Shown piece by piece: positions 9,474 to 18,612 of a stretch of 64,000 nucleotides of DNA. The notes under the pieces are model-generated. The model was not told where the DNA came from. It saw nothing but the letters and a program-made list of their open reading frames with translations, and ran no database searches. The stretch's first letter is position 1. Each line of letters starts with the position of its first letter. Source of the DNA: an uncultured Methanomassiliicoccus sp. (GTDB lineage: Archaea > Thermoplasmatota > Thermoplasmata > Methanomassiliicoccales > Methanomassiliicoccaceae). A program made the translations under genes and the position numbers. Location: positions 124,001 to 188,000 of the forward strand of contig CAJKRY010000001.1 in assembly GCA_905202485.1 (NCBI GenBank). The letters run 5' to 3'.

Positions 9474-10958
9474 TTATCTTAATATATAATCATCTGAAAA
9501 ATTAAATGATACCATCATGACTGATCCGCTTATCTCAAGGTCATCCCCTTTTTCCTTTGCATCACAGATCGCACTATAAACTGAACTTATATAGACATAA
9601 GATGAAAATGTATCATTCAAGAAAAGATTGCTGCTAAATCCATTTATTAGCGCTTTTTGAATTACATAATAACTTGCAATCTGCGTTTTATAAACCTCTA
9701 TACTTTTTCTATTCCTGTAGATCAATATTGATTCAGGAGAATGAAGATATTCAAATGCATTTTCAGCACACATTTCCGGAATGAAAAACTGCAGCTCTTC
9801 AGCAAGATTTGAATCCTGAAGCTCTTCCGTCAGTTTTTCCAGATAATGCTGGTAATCATCGTCAGATGCACATTGCTCAAAGAGTCTGACTGCTTTTACA
9901 GTAGCGTCTTCCAGATCTTTCTCGCTGTAAGGGTATTCCACATAAGTCCCCTCATCCTGTGTGATGAAGAAAAACTGTTTCTTGGAACTGAACTCATTTG
10001 TTTCCCATTTAGAAGCTATTTCTGAAACTATGCTGCTGAGCTCTTCGCTGACAATGTTATTAACACGGCATTCTGCTGTAATTTCATCTCCATTTTTAGC
10101 AGCATATACTTTGACATATGCAAATTTTTGATTTCCAAGGCGTTTGGCAATTCCGCTTTTCAACAGACTCCAGAATTCATCAATGTCGCCGCCCTCTGGG
10201 TTTTTGCCCATGCCGACAATATCTGATTTGTATGCGTGCCAGCTGTGTTTACTGCCTGCAAACTCTGTAACTAACGTTTCTGAGTTCTCTCCGGCCTTCA
10301 TGATTCTGATGCCGTCCAAGACTGAGAATAGAAAACTCCCTTCTGCTAGATTAATTGCCTTCTTCGGCGTATCTCCCAAGGCAACCGAGCACTCAAACAG
10401 TTCTCTGTCCCATGAACTGCAGTTTAGAGTAAAATACAAAACGGCCATGTTTTCCGTCAGTTCCCCTACTTCAGAAGAAATGGTTAAATCCCATTCAGGA
10501 ATGAATATATTGCCTTTTTTGATCAGATTAGTTTCAGCAATCAGCTCATGAAGACCTTCAAGAACATACTGCCGGGGGTCATCGGGGGCAGAAGAATCAT
10601 CTGTACGCTTAAGATAGTAGTTACAGTCTTCCAGAAGTTCTTTGGCATCTTTGTCATCAGGATTTAATTCAAGAACACACTCAAACTCTTTTTTAGCTTC
10701 CAGATCATTTCCCAAAAAATAATAAGCGTATCCCAGACGGTAATGCCACAAATCGTCGTCTTTTCCTTCTTCGTTTACAGAAAGCAGAAGTTTAACAGCA
10801 TTTTCATAGTCTTCTAAATTATTATAAGCTCTTGCCAGTAAGAGAATGAGATCATAATTTCTTTCAGATTCTGGAATATCTAGAATAGAGTCCACGATCT
10901 TTTGGTGTTCTTCAGATTTATGCCAGCCGTCTAACTGCTCGATGAATTCTGATGACAT
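9474..10958 (-). CDS. TPR protein with unidentified C-terminal domains, possible immunity protein
   Basis: The first 120 residues (LAHxLAR-like helices; HYRLGYAYYFLGND) are a close paralogue of the TPR module in the gene at 8115. The remaining 370 residues form at least two globular parts; one begins with PEWDLTISSEVG and contains WDRELFECSVALGDTPKKAI, which weakly recalls the DUF6348 group. The C-terminus is rich in aspartate and serine and looks cytoplasmic. An AGGAGGA site precedes the ATG. Function is not known; immunity or regulation is inferred from the neighbours. Confidence 0.7.
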   Translation of the reverse strand: MSSEFIEQLDGWHKSEEHQKIVDSILDIPESERNYDLILLLARAYNNLEDYENAVKLLLSVNEEGKDDDLWHYRLGYAYYFLGNDLEAKKEFECVLELNPDDKDAKELLEDCNYYLKRTDDSSAPDDPRQYVLEGLHELIAETNLIKKGNIFIPEWDLTISSEVGELTENMAVLYFTLNCSSWDRELFECSVALGDTPKKAINLAEGSFLFSVLDGIRIMKAGENSETLVTEFAGSKHSWHAYKSDIVGMGKNPEGGDIDEFWSLLKSGIAKRLGNQKFAYVKVYAAKNGDEITAECRVNNIVSEELSSIVSEIASKWETNEFSSKKQFFFITQDEGTYVEYPYSEKDLEDATVKAVRLFEQCASDDDYQHYLEKLTEELQDSNLAEELQFFIPEMCAENAFEYLHSPESILIYRNRKSIEVYKTQIASYYVIQKALINGFSSNLFLNDTFSSYVYISSVYSAICDAKEKGDDLEISGSVMMVSFNFSDDYILR

Positions 10959-10974
10959 TGTAATTTCCTCCTGA

Positions 10975-11700
10975 TCAATAATCCAGCCTTATTGGAACTT
11001 TATTCTCTTTAGCAAACAAAACTGCTTTGTAAAATATGCAGTATGCAAATTTAGACAAGGCGTCAAAATCAAAAGTATCTTTATCGGCATCAGAAGCTAC
11101 CTCAGTATTCAACCAGCTGAGAATGGTCTCTTCATCCGCATTCCATCTCATTTTATTCATATATTGAAGATCAGATTCCAATTGTTCCACTGTGGACATG
11201 TTAGCCTCTTTACCAGTTGGAAATATGTAACTGAATGACATGCATCCCTCAAACGGAACCCACATTTCAATTCCATTCAGAAACGGATTTGTATATGATT
11301 CGTTTATAACAAAAGTCTGCACTACAGGATCATCATTCCAATCACTGGATTTTTCATAGAATTTAGGAACTTCTTTTCCAGAATACAGGCATGCACTTAA
11401 AATGACTAAAGCACCATAACCATCCCAGCCTGGTTTATCAGTGTAATATTCTTTTTCATTATTTTCTTCCCAAGACTTAAACAAAATGTCTTTGTCAGAC
11501 AGCCCGCTTGTCAAAGCCTCCATCCAGAGTTCAACTGAGTGCTGGACTTCTTCAGCATCTATGTTTTCATTTCTCATTTCACCATTTGGTGTTATGATGT
11601 CACAGCGGATGTTATTTTGTTCAGACCACTGTTGGACAGTAGTTTTCCAGTTGCGGGTGTAATACCTTGTCAATGTACCAGCATATATATCTAGACCCAT
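10975..11700 (-). CDS. Conserved-looking hypothetical protein in the TPR-immunity cluster
   Basis: The 241-residue acidic, tryptophan-rich protein begins MGLDIYAGTLTRYYTRNW and has no signal peptide, membrane helix or motif I can name. It lacks the TPR module of its neighbours. It lies 2 bases downstream of the gene at 11702 and 16 bases upstream of the one at 9474, so it is probably co-transcribed with them. A role as a single-domain immunity protein is a guess from context. Confidence 0.65.
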   Translation of the reverse strand: MGLDIYAGTLTRYYTRNWKTTVQQWSEQNNIRCDIITPNGEMRNENIDAEEVQHSVELWMEALTSGLSDKDILFKSWEENNEKEYYTDKPGWDGYGALVILSACLYSGKEVPKFYEKSSDWNDDPVVQTFVINESYTNPFLNGIEMWVPFEGCMSFSYIFPTGKEANMSTVEQLESDLQYMNKMRWNADEETILSWLNTEVASDADKDTFDFDALSKFAYCIFYKAVLFAKENKVPIRLDY

Positions 11701-11701
11701 T

Positions 11702-13198
11702 TTATAACCTCATTTCAGAACTAAGATTAACTATGTTTCCATCTGGACAAAAATCGGCTAAATAAAATTCAAATTGATAATTTTTTAACAAACTGTCAAT
11801 CCTTTTGAAAAATTCAGTCATGTTGTAAATCAGCAGATCTGCATACTCATACATACTGCCGCCGGCGCTTCCCAGAGACATTCCGATTTCTCTGCCGCTC
11901 CCTTTCTCCCCAAGAACTTCTTTTATCAGATAATCTTCAAAATCATATCTGAGATCAAACAGCTTGTCTTCATCCATTTCCATCGGCCATGTGTAGAATA
12001 GGTAAACAAGCTTAGCTCCGCAGCTCTCCATATCTGCGTATGTATCTTTTACATCAGAATGATATTCAGCAACTGAGTTTAAAAGAGATGTTAAACCGCT
12101 GAGTATGTCATATCTCAATTTGTCAGTGTCAGCATTTCCAAAGGCATATGCAACACGGATGTCGCTGGGATTCTCGATCATTTCTTTTCCCGATGATTTT
12201 AGAATGTCGGATATTTTCTCACCCATCTGATCAATGGGAAACATATCATCCGTTGGAGAACGCAATAATGATACTGTGCTTATATAAAGTCTCAATAGAT
12301 TTTCACTGAATAATTCTTTCAGCATCTTAGCAAATGTAATGTTTGCTTCACTGTCTTCAATTGATTGAAAATCTTCTGAATAAAAACACAAGTTAAATTT
12401 GTCAGATTCATAATTGAATGATATTTTAATATTTTTTATCGGAAATCCATTGACTGAAAGGTCAGAATTATAACTATTTAGTTTAGGTGCAGATAAGATA
12501 ATATTCCATTTATTCTGAATGTTCTTTGGCGCCCTGAAGATAAGATATGGAAGCAGGTAGTGAAGATGACTGCTGCCTCTTAAAACAAATATGAGTTTGA
12601 ATCCTTTTTCAATGAAACATTGAATGTTTTTAGTTATTAAATCCGTGCCTTCTGAAAGAAAAGCTGCGACTTCTGAATTACATGCACCATTTTCAGCAAA
12701 TTCCGATAATTTTGCTTCATGGTCACAAAACCACTTCCAGAACGAAGATACTCTGTCAGAGAATTGATTCGACGGAATGAGTTCATGTCTGGAAACAAAT
12801 CTCTCTGACAATTTTTCTAGATGAAGTTTGACATAATGATGAATATGACAGAATTCTACAAAGTCTGAAGCATAATCCCCTTCAGGGTTCAATTCAAATG
12901 CTTTATCAATCTCTTCATTTACTTTTGTCATCTCGTTTGTAAAATAATACGCCTGACCCAGCATGAAATGCCACATATAATCTTCAGCACCTTTATCGCT
13001 GACTGAAAGGAGGCAATCTATGGCTTCTCGATACTTGTAAGTGTGCAGATACGCCTCAGCTAAGAGAGTTACAAGACCATAGTCCAATTTATAATCTGAA
13101 ATTCTTGTAATCACTCTAACTATGCTGCAATAATCTCCGTTTCTGCGCAGATCATCCAAACGTTGACAAAACTCCTGTTTCACCTGAATCAATTTCAT
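11702..13198 (-). CDS. TPR protein with unidentified C-terminal domain, first gene of cluster
   Basis: The N-terminal module (about residues 1-120; HFMLGQAYYFTNEM) is the third copy of the TPR unit found in the genes at 8115 and 9474. The rest (about 380 residues, starting at FWKWFCDHEAKL) is different from both and I cannot assign it. There is no export signal. It is the promoter-proximal gene and diverges from the MATE exporter across 127 bases. The pattern of one conserved TPR front end with changing back ends suggests interchangeable recognition or immunity domains. Confidence 0.68.
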   Translation of the reverse strand: MKLIQVKQEFCQRLDDLRRNGDYCSIVRVITRISDYKLDYGLVTLLAEAYLHTYKYREAIDCLLSVSDKGAEDYMWHFMLGQAYYFTNEMTKVNEEIDKAFELNPEGDYASDFVEFCHIHHYVKLHLEKLSERFVSRHELIPSNQFSDRVSSFWKWFCDHEAKLSEFAENGACNSEVAAFLSEGTDLITKNIQCFIEKGFKLIFVLRGSSHLHYLLPYLIFRAPKNIQNKWNIILSAPKLNSYNSDLSVNGFPIKNIKISFNYESDKFNLCFYSEDFQSIEDSEANITFAKMLKELFSENLLRLYISTVSLLRSPTDDMFPIDQMGEKISDILKSSGKEMIENPSDIRVAYAFGNADTDKLRYDILSGLTSLLNSVAEYHSDVKDTYADMESCGAKLVYLFYTWPMEMDEDKLFDLRYDFEDYLIKEVLGEKGSGREIGMSLGSAGGSMYEYADLLIYNMTEFFKRIDSLLKNYQFEFYLADFCPDGNIVNLSSEMRL

Positions 13199-13325
13199 AT
13201 CAGGACATTAGTATTTAGAAAATGGTATTCCCTCATGAATATTGAATGCGGATAACGTTGCAGAGACAATATTATAACAAAGTATCCAATACCCTGGCAG
13301 AAATGCTTTAACGATTAAAACGGGT

Positions 13326-14666
13326 ATGGCCATGCAGAGGGATTTAACAAACGGTAGTGTTACCAAAACAATGCTGCTATTTGCCTGGCCGATGATTTTA
13401 GGCAATCTTCTGCAACAAGTTTACAATGTCGCTGATACCCTGATAGTTGGAAGATGCATCGGCCCTGACGCTCTGGCTGCCGTGGGGTCTTCTTTTGCAT
13501 TAATGGTTTTTCTGACATCTATCATCATAGGACTGTGTATGGGAAGCGGAGTCGTTTATTCCATATTTTTTGGTGCCAGAGAGAAAGAAAAACTGAAATC
13601 CAGTTTCTTCATGTCATTTGTATTCATTGCCGTTGTTACCATTGTAATCCAAATTGCAACATTGTGCCTGGTTGATCCGATACTCAGCGCACTGCATATT
13701 CCGTCTGAAGCATACAGCGCAACTAAAAGCTACCTTACAATAACCCTGTATGGCGTTATTTTCATTTTTGTATACAATTACTTTACCTCAGTACTGAGAG
13801 GCATTGGCAACTCCACAACCCCTCTGATATTTTTAGGAGTGGCAGTAGTTCTGAATGTCGCTCTTGATCTGATACTGATAATATCATTCGACATGGGTGT
13901 AGAAGGAGCCGCCATTGCAACTGTGATTTCTCAGGCTGTGTCTGCAGCATCTATTGCCATATACTGCATACTGAAGACCCCTGAATTAAGATTGAAAAGA
14001 AAACACCTGAAATTTGAAAAATCGATATTGAATAAGATCGTACAATATTCATCTTTGACTTGTATACAGCAGTCGATTATGAACTTCGGGATTCTGATGG
14101 TTCAAGGGCTGGTCAACAGTTTCGGAGTTTCGGTAATGGCCGCATTTGCAGCCGCAGTGAAAATCGACTCCTTTGCATACATGCCTGTCCAGGATTTTGG
14201 AAATGCATTTTCTACTTACGTAGCACAAAATTACGGAGCTAAGAAATCAGAAAGAATACATGAAGGAATAAAATCTGCAATAAAGGTATCTTTAATCTTC
14301 TGCATCATCATTTCAGCAATAGTTGTGATATTCGCCAAACCTCTAATGACATTATTTGTGAGTCCAGAAGATGTTGAAATTATTGCAATCGGCGTTCAGT
14401 ACCTCAGAATAGAAGGAGCCTGCTACTGCGGAATAGGCTGCCTCTTCCTTCTTTACGGTCTGTACCGCGGAGTAGGAAAACCAGCGATATCTATTGTATT
14501 AACTGTTATTTCACTGGGAACCAGAGTACTGCTGGCGTACGTCTTGGCGGCGATGCCCTCAATCGGCCTGGTAGGAATCTGGTGGGCGATACCGATAGGC
14601 TGGGTGTTAGCAGACATCGCTGGAATTATGTACTATATACGAAATAAAAAATTGATAACTGTGTAG
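13326..14666 (+). CDS. MATE-family multidrug exporter
   Basis: A 446-residue, twelve-helix membrane protein with typical MATE N-terminus (LFAWPMILGNLLQQVYNVAD) and two homologous halves. Family members export drugs, dyes or metabolites in exchange for Na+ or H+. It diverges from the TPR-immunity cluster. The start at 13326 is followed by another ATG two codons on; either is possible. Substrate is unknown. Confidence 0.9.
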   Translation: MAMQRDLTNGSVTKTMLLFAWPMILGNLLQQVYNVADTLIVGRCIGPDALAAVGSSFALMVFLTSIIIGLCMGSGVVYSIFFGAREKEKLKSSFFMSFVFIAVVTIVIQIATLCLVDPILSALHIPSEAYSATKSYLTITLYGVIFIFVYNYFTSVLRGIGNSTTPLIFLGVAVVLNVALDLILIISFDMGVEGAAIATVISQAVSAASIAIYCILKTPELRLKRKHLKFEKSILNKIVQYSSLTCIQQSIMNFGILMVQGLVNSFGVSVMAAFAAAVKIDSFAYMPVQDFGNAFSTYVAQNYGAKKSERIHEGIKSAIKVSLIFCIIISAIVVIFAKPLMTLFVSPEDVEIIAIGVQYLRIEGACYCGIGCLFLLYGLYRGVGKPAISIVLTVISLGTRVLLAYVLAAMPSIGLVGIWWAIPIGWVLADIAGIMYYIRNKKLITV

Positions 14667-14706
14667 TCTGGTTCATGAAGATAAAAATCAGCTTCATGAA
14701 CAGACA
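14666..14706. terminator. Long hairpin between convergent MATE and DUF4241 genes
   Basis: GTTCATGAAG (14671-14680) pairs perfectly with CTTCATGAAC (14692-14701), and flanking bases extend the stem past one bulge. It lies between convergent genes and could serve both. Confidence 0.5.
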
Positions 14707-14717
14707 TCTAATAGAGT

Positions 14718-15455
14718 TTAGTCTTCATCACCGTATGCAAGATCAATATCTATGAACTGGATTACCAGCTGGCATATTTTTCCGTCTGCATCATATCCAA
14801 AGTACACAGGATAAGTGCCGTCCCCAAATCCTGTTTGAAAAATCGGCAGATGGTAATTTGTTCCGGGTATTACCCAGTTTATCCAGTCCCCTTCTTTCCG
14901 CTGATGCTTCGGGTTTTCAGCATAGCTCTTTGCAAAGATCGCTGCGAAGTAATCATCATAGATGTTTTTACCTGGATTGTTCTCAGACCAGGTGTCATAA
15001 AATTCACAGAATATATCTCTTATAGCAACATCGCATATACACGCTAAGCCTGCATCTACATTGAAACCGAAATATTCATCATCTTCAAGTTCTGAGAGAT
15101 TTTCATTCCCGATGAGCGCTTCTTCAAAAACCACAGCTTCTTTTTTAGTGAATTGAACACGTACTGCAGCATATCGTGAACAGTCAGAATCGTCTCCGCA
15201 GACTACACAGGCAACGGCATGAAACTCACCAGGAGGCACCTCTGTAAAATATGGTTCTTCTTCGCAGTCGAGATAGCACAGCGGATCCCTTACCAGGATT
15301 ATTCCAGTAGGGATGGATACCAGCCCGAAGTCCAGCAGATCTAATTTCTTACCTGCCATTTCTGACAGGGTAAAGTAGTCATTTAAGGGAGCTGGACATG
15401 CTAATTTTTCACGATGTTTGTTAAATGAACTGATCCACTCTGCAGTAGGTTTCAT
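14718..15455 (-). CDS. DUF4241-family protein, possible immunity protein
   Basis: The 245-residue protein shows the DUF4241 pattern: IPTGIILVRDPLCYL near residue 50, a YFTEVPPGEFHAVA strand, and the C-terminal GFGDGTYPVYFGYDADGK segment. The family is widespread beside toxin and immunity genes, but its biochemical activity is not established. It is cytoplasmic by sequence. Together with the SUFU and DUF2185 domains 5 kb away it makes this region rich in immunity-type families. Confidence 0.75.
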   Translation of the reverse strand: MKPTAEWISSFNKHREKLACPAPLNDYFTLSEMAGKKLDLLDFGLVSIPTGIILVRDPLCYLDCEEEPYFTEVPPGEFHAVACVVCGDDSDCSRYAAVRVQFTKKEAVVFEEALIGNENLSELEDDEYFGFNVDAGLACICDVAIRDIFCEFYDTWSENNPGKNIYDDYFAAIFAKSYAENPKHQRKEGDWINWVIPGTNYHLPIFQTGFGDGTYPVYFGYDADGKICQLVIQFIDIDLAYGDED

Positions 15456-15503
15456 TGGTCTCTCAATACTGTGATTCCATTATAGAGTTATCTGCAACAT
15501 TCA

Positions 15504-16181
15504 TCATGTCGTTTCGTTCAGTTTAAACTTGTTTTTTTCAAATTCAATCAAACCCTCGTTTCTCAGCTTAGACAACTCATTAGACATGGCGCTTCTGTCT
15601 ACAGAGAGATAGTCGGCAAGCTGCTGCCTGTTGAAGGGTATTTCAAATTCGGAACTGCGGGATTTCTTAGACTGCTCTGAAAGATATGAAAGAAGCTTTT
15701 CTCTGATGCTGCGCTTTGAAGTATGCTCTATTCTTTTAGTCAGCACGAGATTTTTTTCTGCGAGACTCCAGAGCAGGTTACGAATAAGAATCGAATGAAA
15801 TTCACATGCTGAAGTACAGACATTCATGATTTTATTTACATTAACGAAAAGAATGTCAGTGCGCTCTGTAGCAATCACACTCACTTCCAATCTTTCGGTG
15901 CCTAAACATGCATAAGCTTCAGCAAAAATCTGACCGTTGCTCAGGCTGGTGAGAATGTTGTCGTTTCCCCAGAAATCCTCTTTCACAATATGCACATTTC
16001 CAGTCAGAACGATGCCGATGTTGTGTACGATGTCACCGCTCCGCAATATAACTGAATCCTTCTGGTATCTTTTAACAGTGGCACCCATGCAGTCTAAGAT
16101 AGATAGAATCTCATCATCATTCATGCTGGAAAATAAAGGAGAATTTCGTATCAAATGCAGATATTTCTTCATCATATTCAC
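15504..16181 (-). CDS. Crp/Fnr-family transcriptional regulator
   Basis: A cyclic-nucleotide-binding-like sensor domain (about residues 10-125) is followed by a long helix and a winged-helix DNA-binding domain (about 150-220; QQLADYLSVDRSAMSNELSKL). There is no clear set of four cysteines for an Fnr-type cluster, so the signal may be a small molecule, haem or NO. It is divergent from the 4Fe-4S protein-hcp operon across 66 bases, the usual layout for HcpR-like regulators of nitrosative stress. The helix-turn-helix lacks any obvious defect. Regulation of hcp is inferred. Confidence 0.85.
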   Translation of the reverse strand: MNMMKKYLHLIRNSPLFSSMNDDEILSILDCMGATVKRYQKDSVILRSGDIVHNIGIVLTGNVHIVKEDFWGNDNILTSLSNGQIFAEAYACLGTERLEVSVIATERTDILFVNVNKIMNVCTSACEFHSILIRNLLWSLAEKNLVLTKRIEHTSKRSIREKLLSYLSEQSKKSRSSEFEIPFNRQQLADYLSVDRSAMSNELSKLRNEGLIEFEKNKFKLNETT

Positions 16182-16185
16182 TTAT

Positions 16186-16199
16186 GTTGTTTTTACAAC
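16186..16199. promoter_or_regulatory. Crp/Fnr-type palindrome in the regulator-hcp intergenic region
   Basis: GTTGT-TTTT-ACAAC contains the TTGT-N4-ACAA form typical of Crp/Fnr-type operators. It begins 5 bases from the regulator's start codon, so it may mediate autoregulation as well as control of the divergent operon. Confidence 0.45.
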
Positions 16200-16247
16200 G
16201 TAATCGTTTTATTTACTATATCACATTTGCTACAATGGTGAAGGAAC

Positions 16248-16931
16248 ATGATGCGAAAGATAGTGAAGATTAATGAGGAAAAATGCAACGGCTGCGGCAT
16301 ATGTGCAGATGCATGCCATGAAGGTGCCATTCAGATTATAAACAACAAAGCAAAATTGATCAAAGATGATTACTGCGACGGCTTGGGAGACTGCCTACCG
16401 GGCTGTCCGACTGGGGCCATATCCATTGAAGAAAGAGAAGCTGCAGAGTACGACGAAAAAGCTGTGAAATCTCATCTGCAGAATAAAGAGAAAAAACTCG
16501 GCTGCGGATGTTCTGATGAAAATGTAAAAATTATTGACAATTTAAGCAACGAACGCTGTCTGAACCAGTGGCCGGTACAGATTAAATTAGTTCCGGTAAA
16601 CGCCCCATACTTTGAGAATTCGGATCTGCTGATCGCTGCTGACTGCACTGCCTTTGCATATGCAGATTTTCACAAGGACTTTATCAAAAACTGCATTGCA
16701 TTAGTAGGCTGTCCCAAACTGGATTCAGTAGATTACAGTGAAAAAATTTCTGAAATTATAAAAAATAACAAGATCAACAGCATCAAAGTCGTAAAAATGG
16801 AGGTGCCATGTTGTAGCGGTTTAGAGAATGCAGTAAAGAAGGCTCTGCAGAACAGCGGCAAAAACATTCCTCTGAATGTCGTAACAATATCAATTAAGGG
16901 TAAAATAATTAAAAATATTGCAGGTGATTAA
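16248..16931 (+). CDS. 4Fe-4S protein, probable electron partner of Hcp
   Basis: The N-terminus carries two 4Fe-4S motifs (CNGCGICADACHEGA and the spaced CDGLGDCLPGCPTGAI). The rest (about residues 80-227) is an alpha/beta domain with further cysteines (GCGCS, DCTAFAYADF, VGCPKLD, VPCCSGLE), the pattern of iron-sulfur proteins found next to hybrid-cluster protein in anaerobes. It probably hands electrons to Hcp. The stop codon lies one base before the hcp start, and GGTGATT inside its end is the hcp ribosome-binding site. Confidence 0.85.
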   Translation: MMRKIVKINEEKCNGCGICADACHEGAIQIINNKAKLIKDDYCDGLGDCLPGCPTGAISIEEREAAEYDEKAVKSHLQNKEKKLGCGCSDENVKIIDNLSNERCLNQWPVQIKLVPVNAPYFENSDLLIAADCTAFAYADFHKDFIKNCIALVGCPKLDSVDYSEKISEIIKNNKINSIKVVKMEVPCCSGLENAVKKALQNSGKNIPLNVVTISIKGKIIKNIAGD

Positions 16932-16932
16932 A

Positions 16933-18495
16933 ATGGATACGAAGATGTTCTGTTTTCAGTGTGAACAAACTGCCGGATGTAAAGGGTGCACTGGCGAAAG
17001 CGGAGTATGCGGAAAGCCTTATGCAGTGGCAAATGCACAAGACGAGCTGACACAAGTGTTGATCAGCCTTTCACAGTCTCTTGATGGAAAAACACCTGAT
17101 GATGAACAGCGCCGCCTCATGCTTGAAGGACTGTTCAGCACAGTCACTAACGTCAGCTTTGACGGTGAAAAGGTATCTGCATTAACCAATGAAATTAAAT
17201 CGCTGTGTTCCTGCAGCAGCTGCGAACATCATGCATTCCAACTATGGACTGAAGAGGAAGATATCCGCTCTCTCAAATCACTTATTCTATTCGGCCTGAG
17301 GGGAATGGCAGCCTATGCACACCATGCGATGATTCTTGGGTATCAGGACAATGAAGTTTCGGACTTCTTTTTTGAAGGCTTAAGAGCCGTGGGAGATCAG
17401 AAAGCAGACATGAGCGGACTGCTGCTTGTTGTAATGGAAGTCGGCAGAATCAACCTCAAATGCATGGAACTGCTTGATAAAGCCAATACTGAAACGTATG
17501 GAAACCCTGTGCCGACAACTGTTTCACTTACTGTAGACAAGGGTCCGTTTATCATTGTGACGGGACATGACTTGAAAGATCTGAAGCTTCTTCTTGAACA
17601 GACGGAAGGAAAAGGAATTAATATTTACACACACGGAGAAATGCTGCCTGCTCATGCATATTCAGAACTTAAGAAATACAGCCATCTCAAAGGCAATTTC
17701 GGTACTGCCTGGCAGAATCAGAGAAAAGAATTCTCCGATATTCCGGCACCTATTCTGTTTACAACGAACTGCCTGATGCCGCCTAAGCAGAACTATGCAG
17801 ACCGTATATTCACGACAGGAGTCGTGACATTTCCTGGAGCCGTGCACATCAATGAAAATAAGGATTTTACGCCGGTCATCGAAAAAGCGCTGGAACTCGG
17901 AGGTTATGCTAATGATGTAGAGTTCACAGGCATAAACGGCGGTAAAGAAGTCACAACTGGTTTTGGACATGCCGCTGTGCTATCAATTGCAGATAGGATT
18001 ATTGATGCCATCCACAGCGATGCAATCAAACATTTCTTCCTGGTAGCAGGATGCGACGGAGCAAAATCTGGACGCAGTTACTACACAGACTTTGTCAAAC
18101 TGACACCGCCTGACTCCATAGTGCTGACCTTAGCATGCGGCAAATACCGGTTCAATGATCTTGATCTAGGCACTATTGCAGGCATCCCCAGACTGTTGGA
18201 TATGGGACAGTGCAATGATGCATACAGTGCAATACGTGTAGCTGTGGAGCTTGCTAATGCCCTGGACTGCGGCGTAAACGATCTGCCGCTTTCATTTGTC
18301 ATTTCCTGGTATGAACAGAAGGCAGTCAGTATTCTGCTGACTCTGCTGTATCTCGGAATCAAAAACATCCGCCTGGGTCCATCTATTCCGGCATTCATCT
18401 CCCCAAACGTTCTGGCATACCTTGTTGAGAACTTTGGCATTGCTCCGACAACTACACCAAAAGAAGATATGAAAGACCTGCTCCGACAGACCTGA
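16933..18495 (+). CDS. hcp: Hybrid-cluster protein (Hcp)
   Basis: A 520-residue Hcp with the N-terminal cysteine cluster CFQCEQTAGCKGCTG and the hybrid-cluster ligand region (LVAGCDGAKSGRSYY, LTLACGKYRF). Hcp was first described as hydroxylamine reductase and is now regarded mainly as an NO reductase. The ATG at 16933 is preferred over an upstream TTG at 16918 because it begins at the family N-terminus (MDTKMFCFQC) and has a GGTGATT site. It forms an operon with the preceding 4Fe-4S gene and a divergent Crp/Fnr regulator, pointing to nitrosative-stress defence. Confidence 0.95.
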   Translation: MDTKMFCFQCEQTAGCKGCTGESGVCGKPYAVANAQDELTQVLISLSQSLDGKTPDDEQRRLMLEGLFSTVTNVSFDGEKVSALTNEIKSLCSCSSCEHHAFQLWTEEEDIRSLKSLILFGLRGMAAYAHHAMILGYQDNEVSDFFFEGLRAVGDQKADMSGLLLVVMEVGRINLKCMELLDKANTETYGNPVPTTVSLTVDKGPFIIVTGHDLKDLKLLLEQTEGKGINIYTHGEMLPAHAYSELKKYSHLKGNFGTAWQNQRKEFSDIPAPILFTTNCLMPPKQNYADRIFTTGVVTFPGAVHINENKDFTPVIEKALELGGYANDVEFTGINGGKEVTTGFGHAAVLSIADRIIDAIHSDAIKHFFLVAGCDGAKSGRSYYTDFVKLTPPDSIVLTLACGKYRFNDLDLGTIAGIPRLLDMGQCNDAYSAIRVAVELANALDCGVNDLPLSFVISWYEQKAVSILLTLLYLGIKNIRLGPSIPAFISPNVLAYLVENFGIAPTTTPKEDMKDLLRQT

Positions 18496-18511
18496 TAAGT
18501 TTCATCTAAGC

Positions 18512-18541
18512 GCTTCAGAGCTGTCTGGAGCACTTTTTATT
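18512..18541 (+). terminator. Hairpin terminator after hcp
   Basis: GCTTCAGA (18512-18519) pairs with TCTGGAGC (18524-18531) with one G-U pair, followed by ACTTTTTATTTA. Confidence 0.65.
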
Positions 18542-18612
18542 TATTTTATATTGATATCCTCAGAGTTACTGATCTCTATATATGCGTCAATAGCATTTCA
18601 GATAAGACAGAC

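Noticed and set aside
13208..13405. 65-codon minus-strand frame overlapping the MATE start
   Set aside because: It is antisense to the conserved MATE N-terminus and has no independent support.
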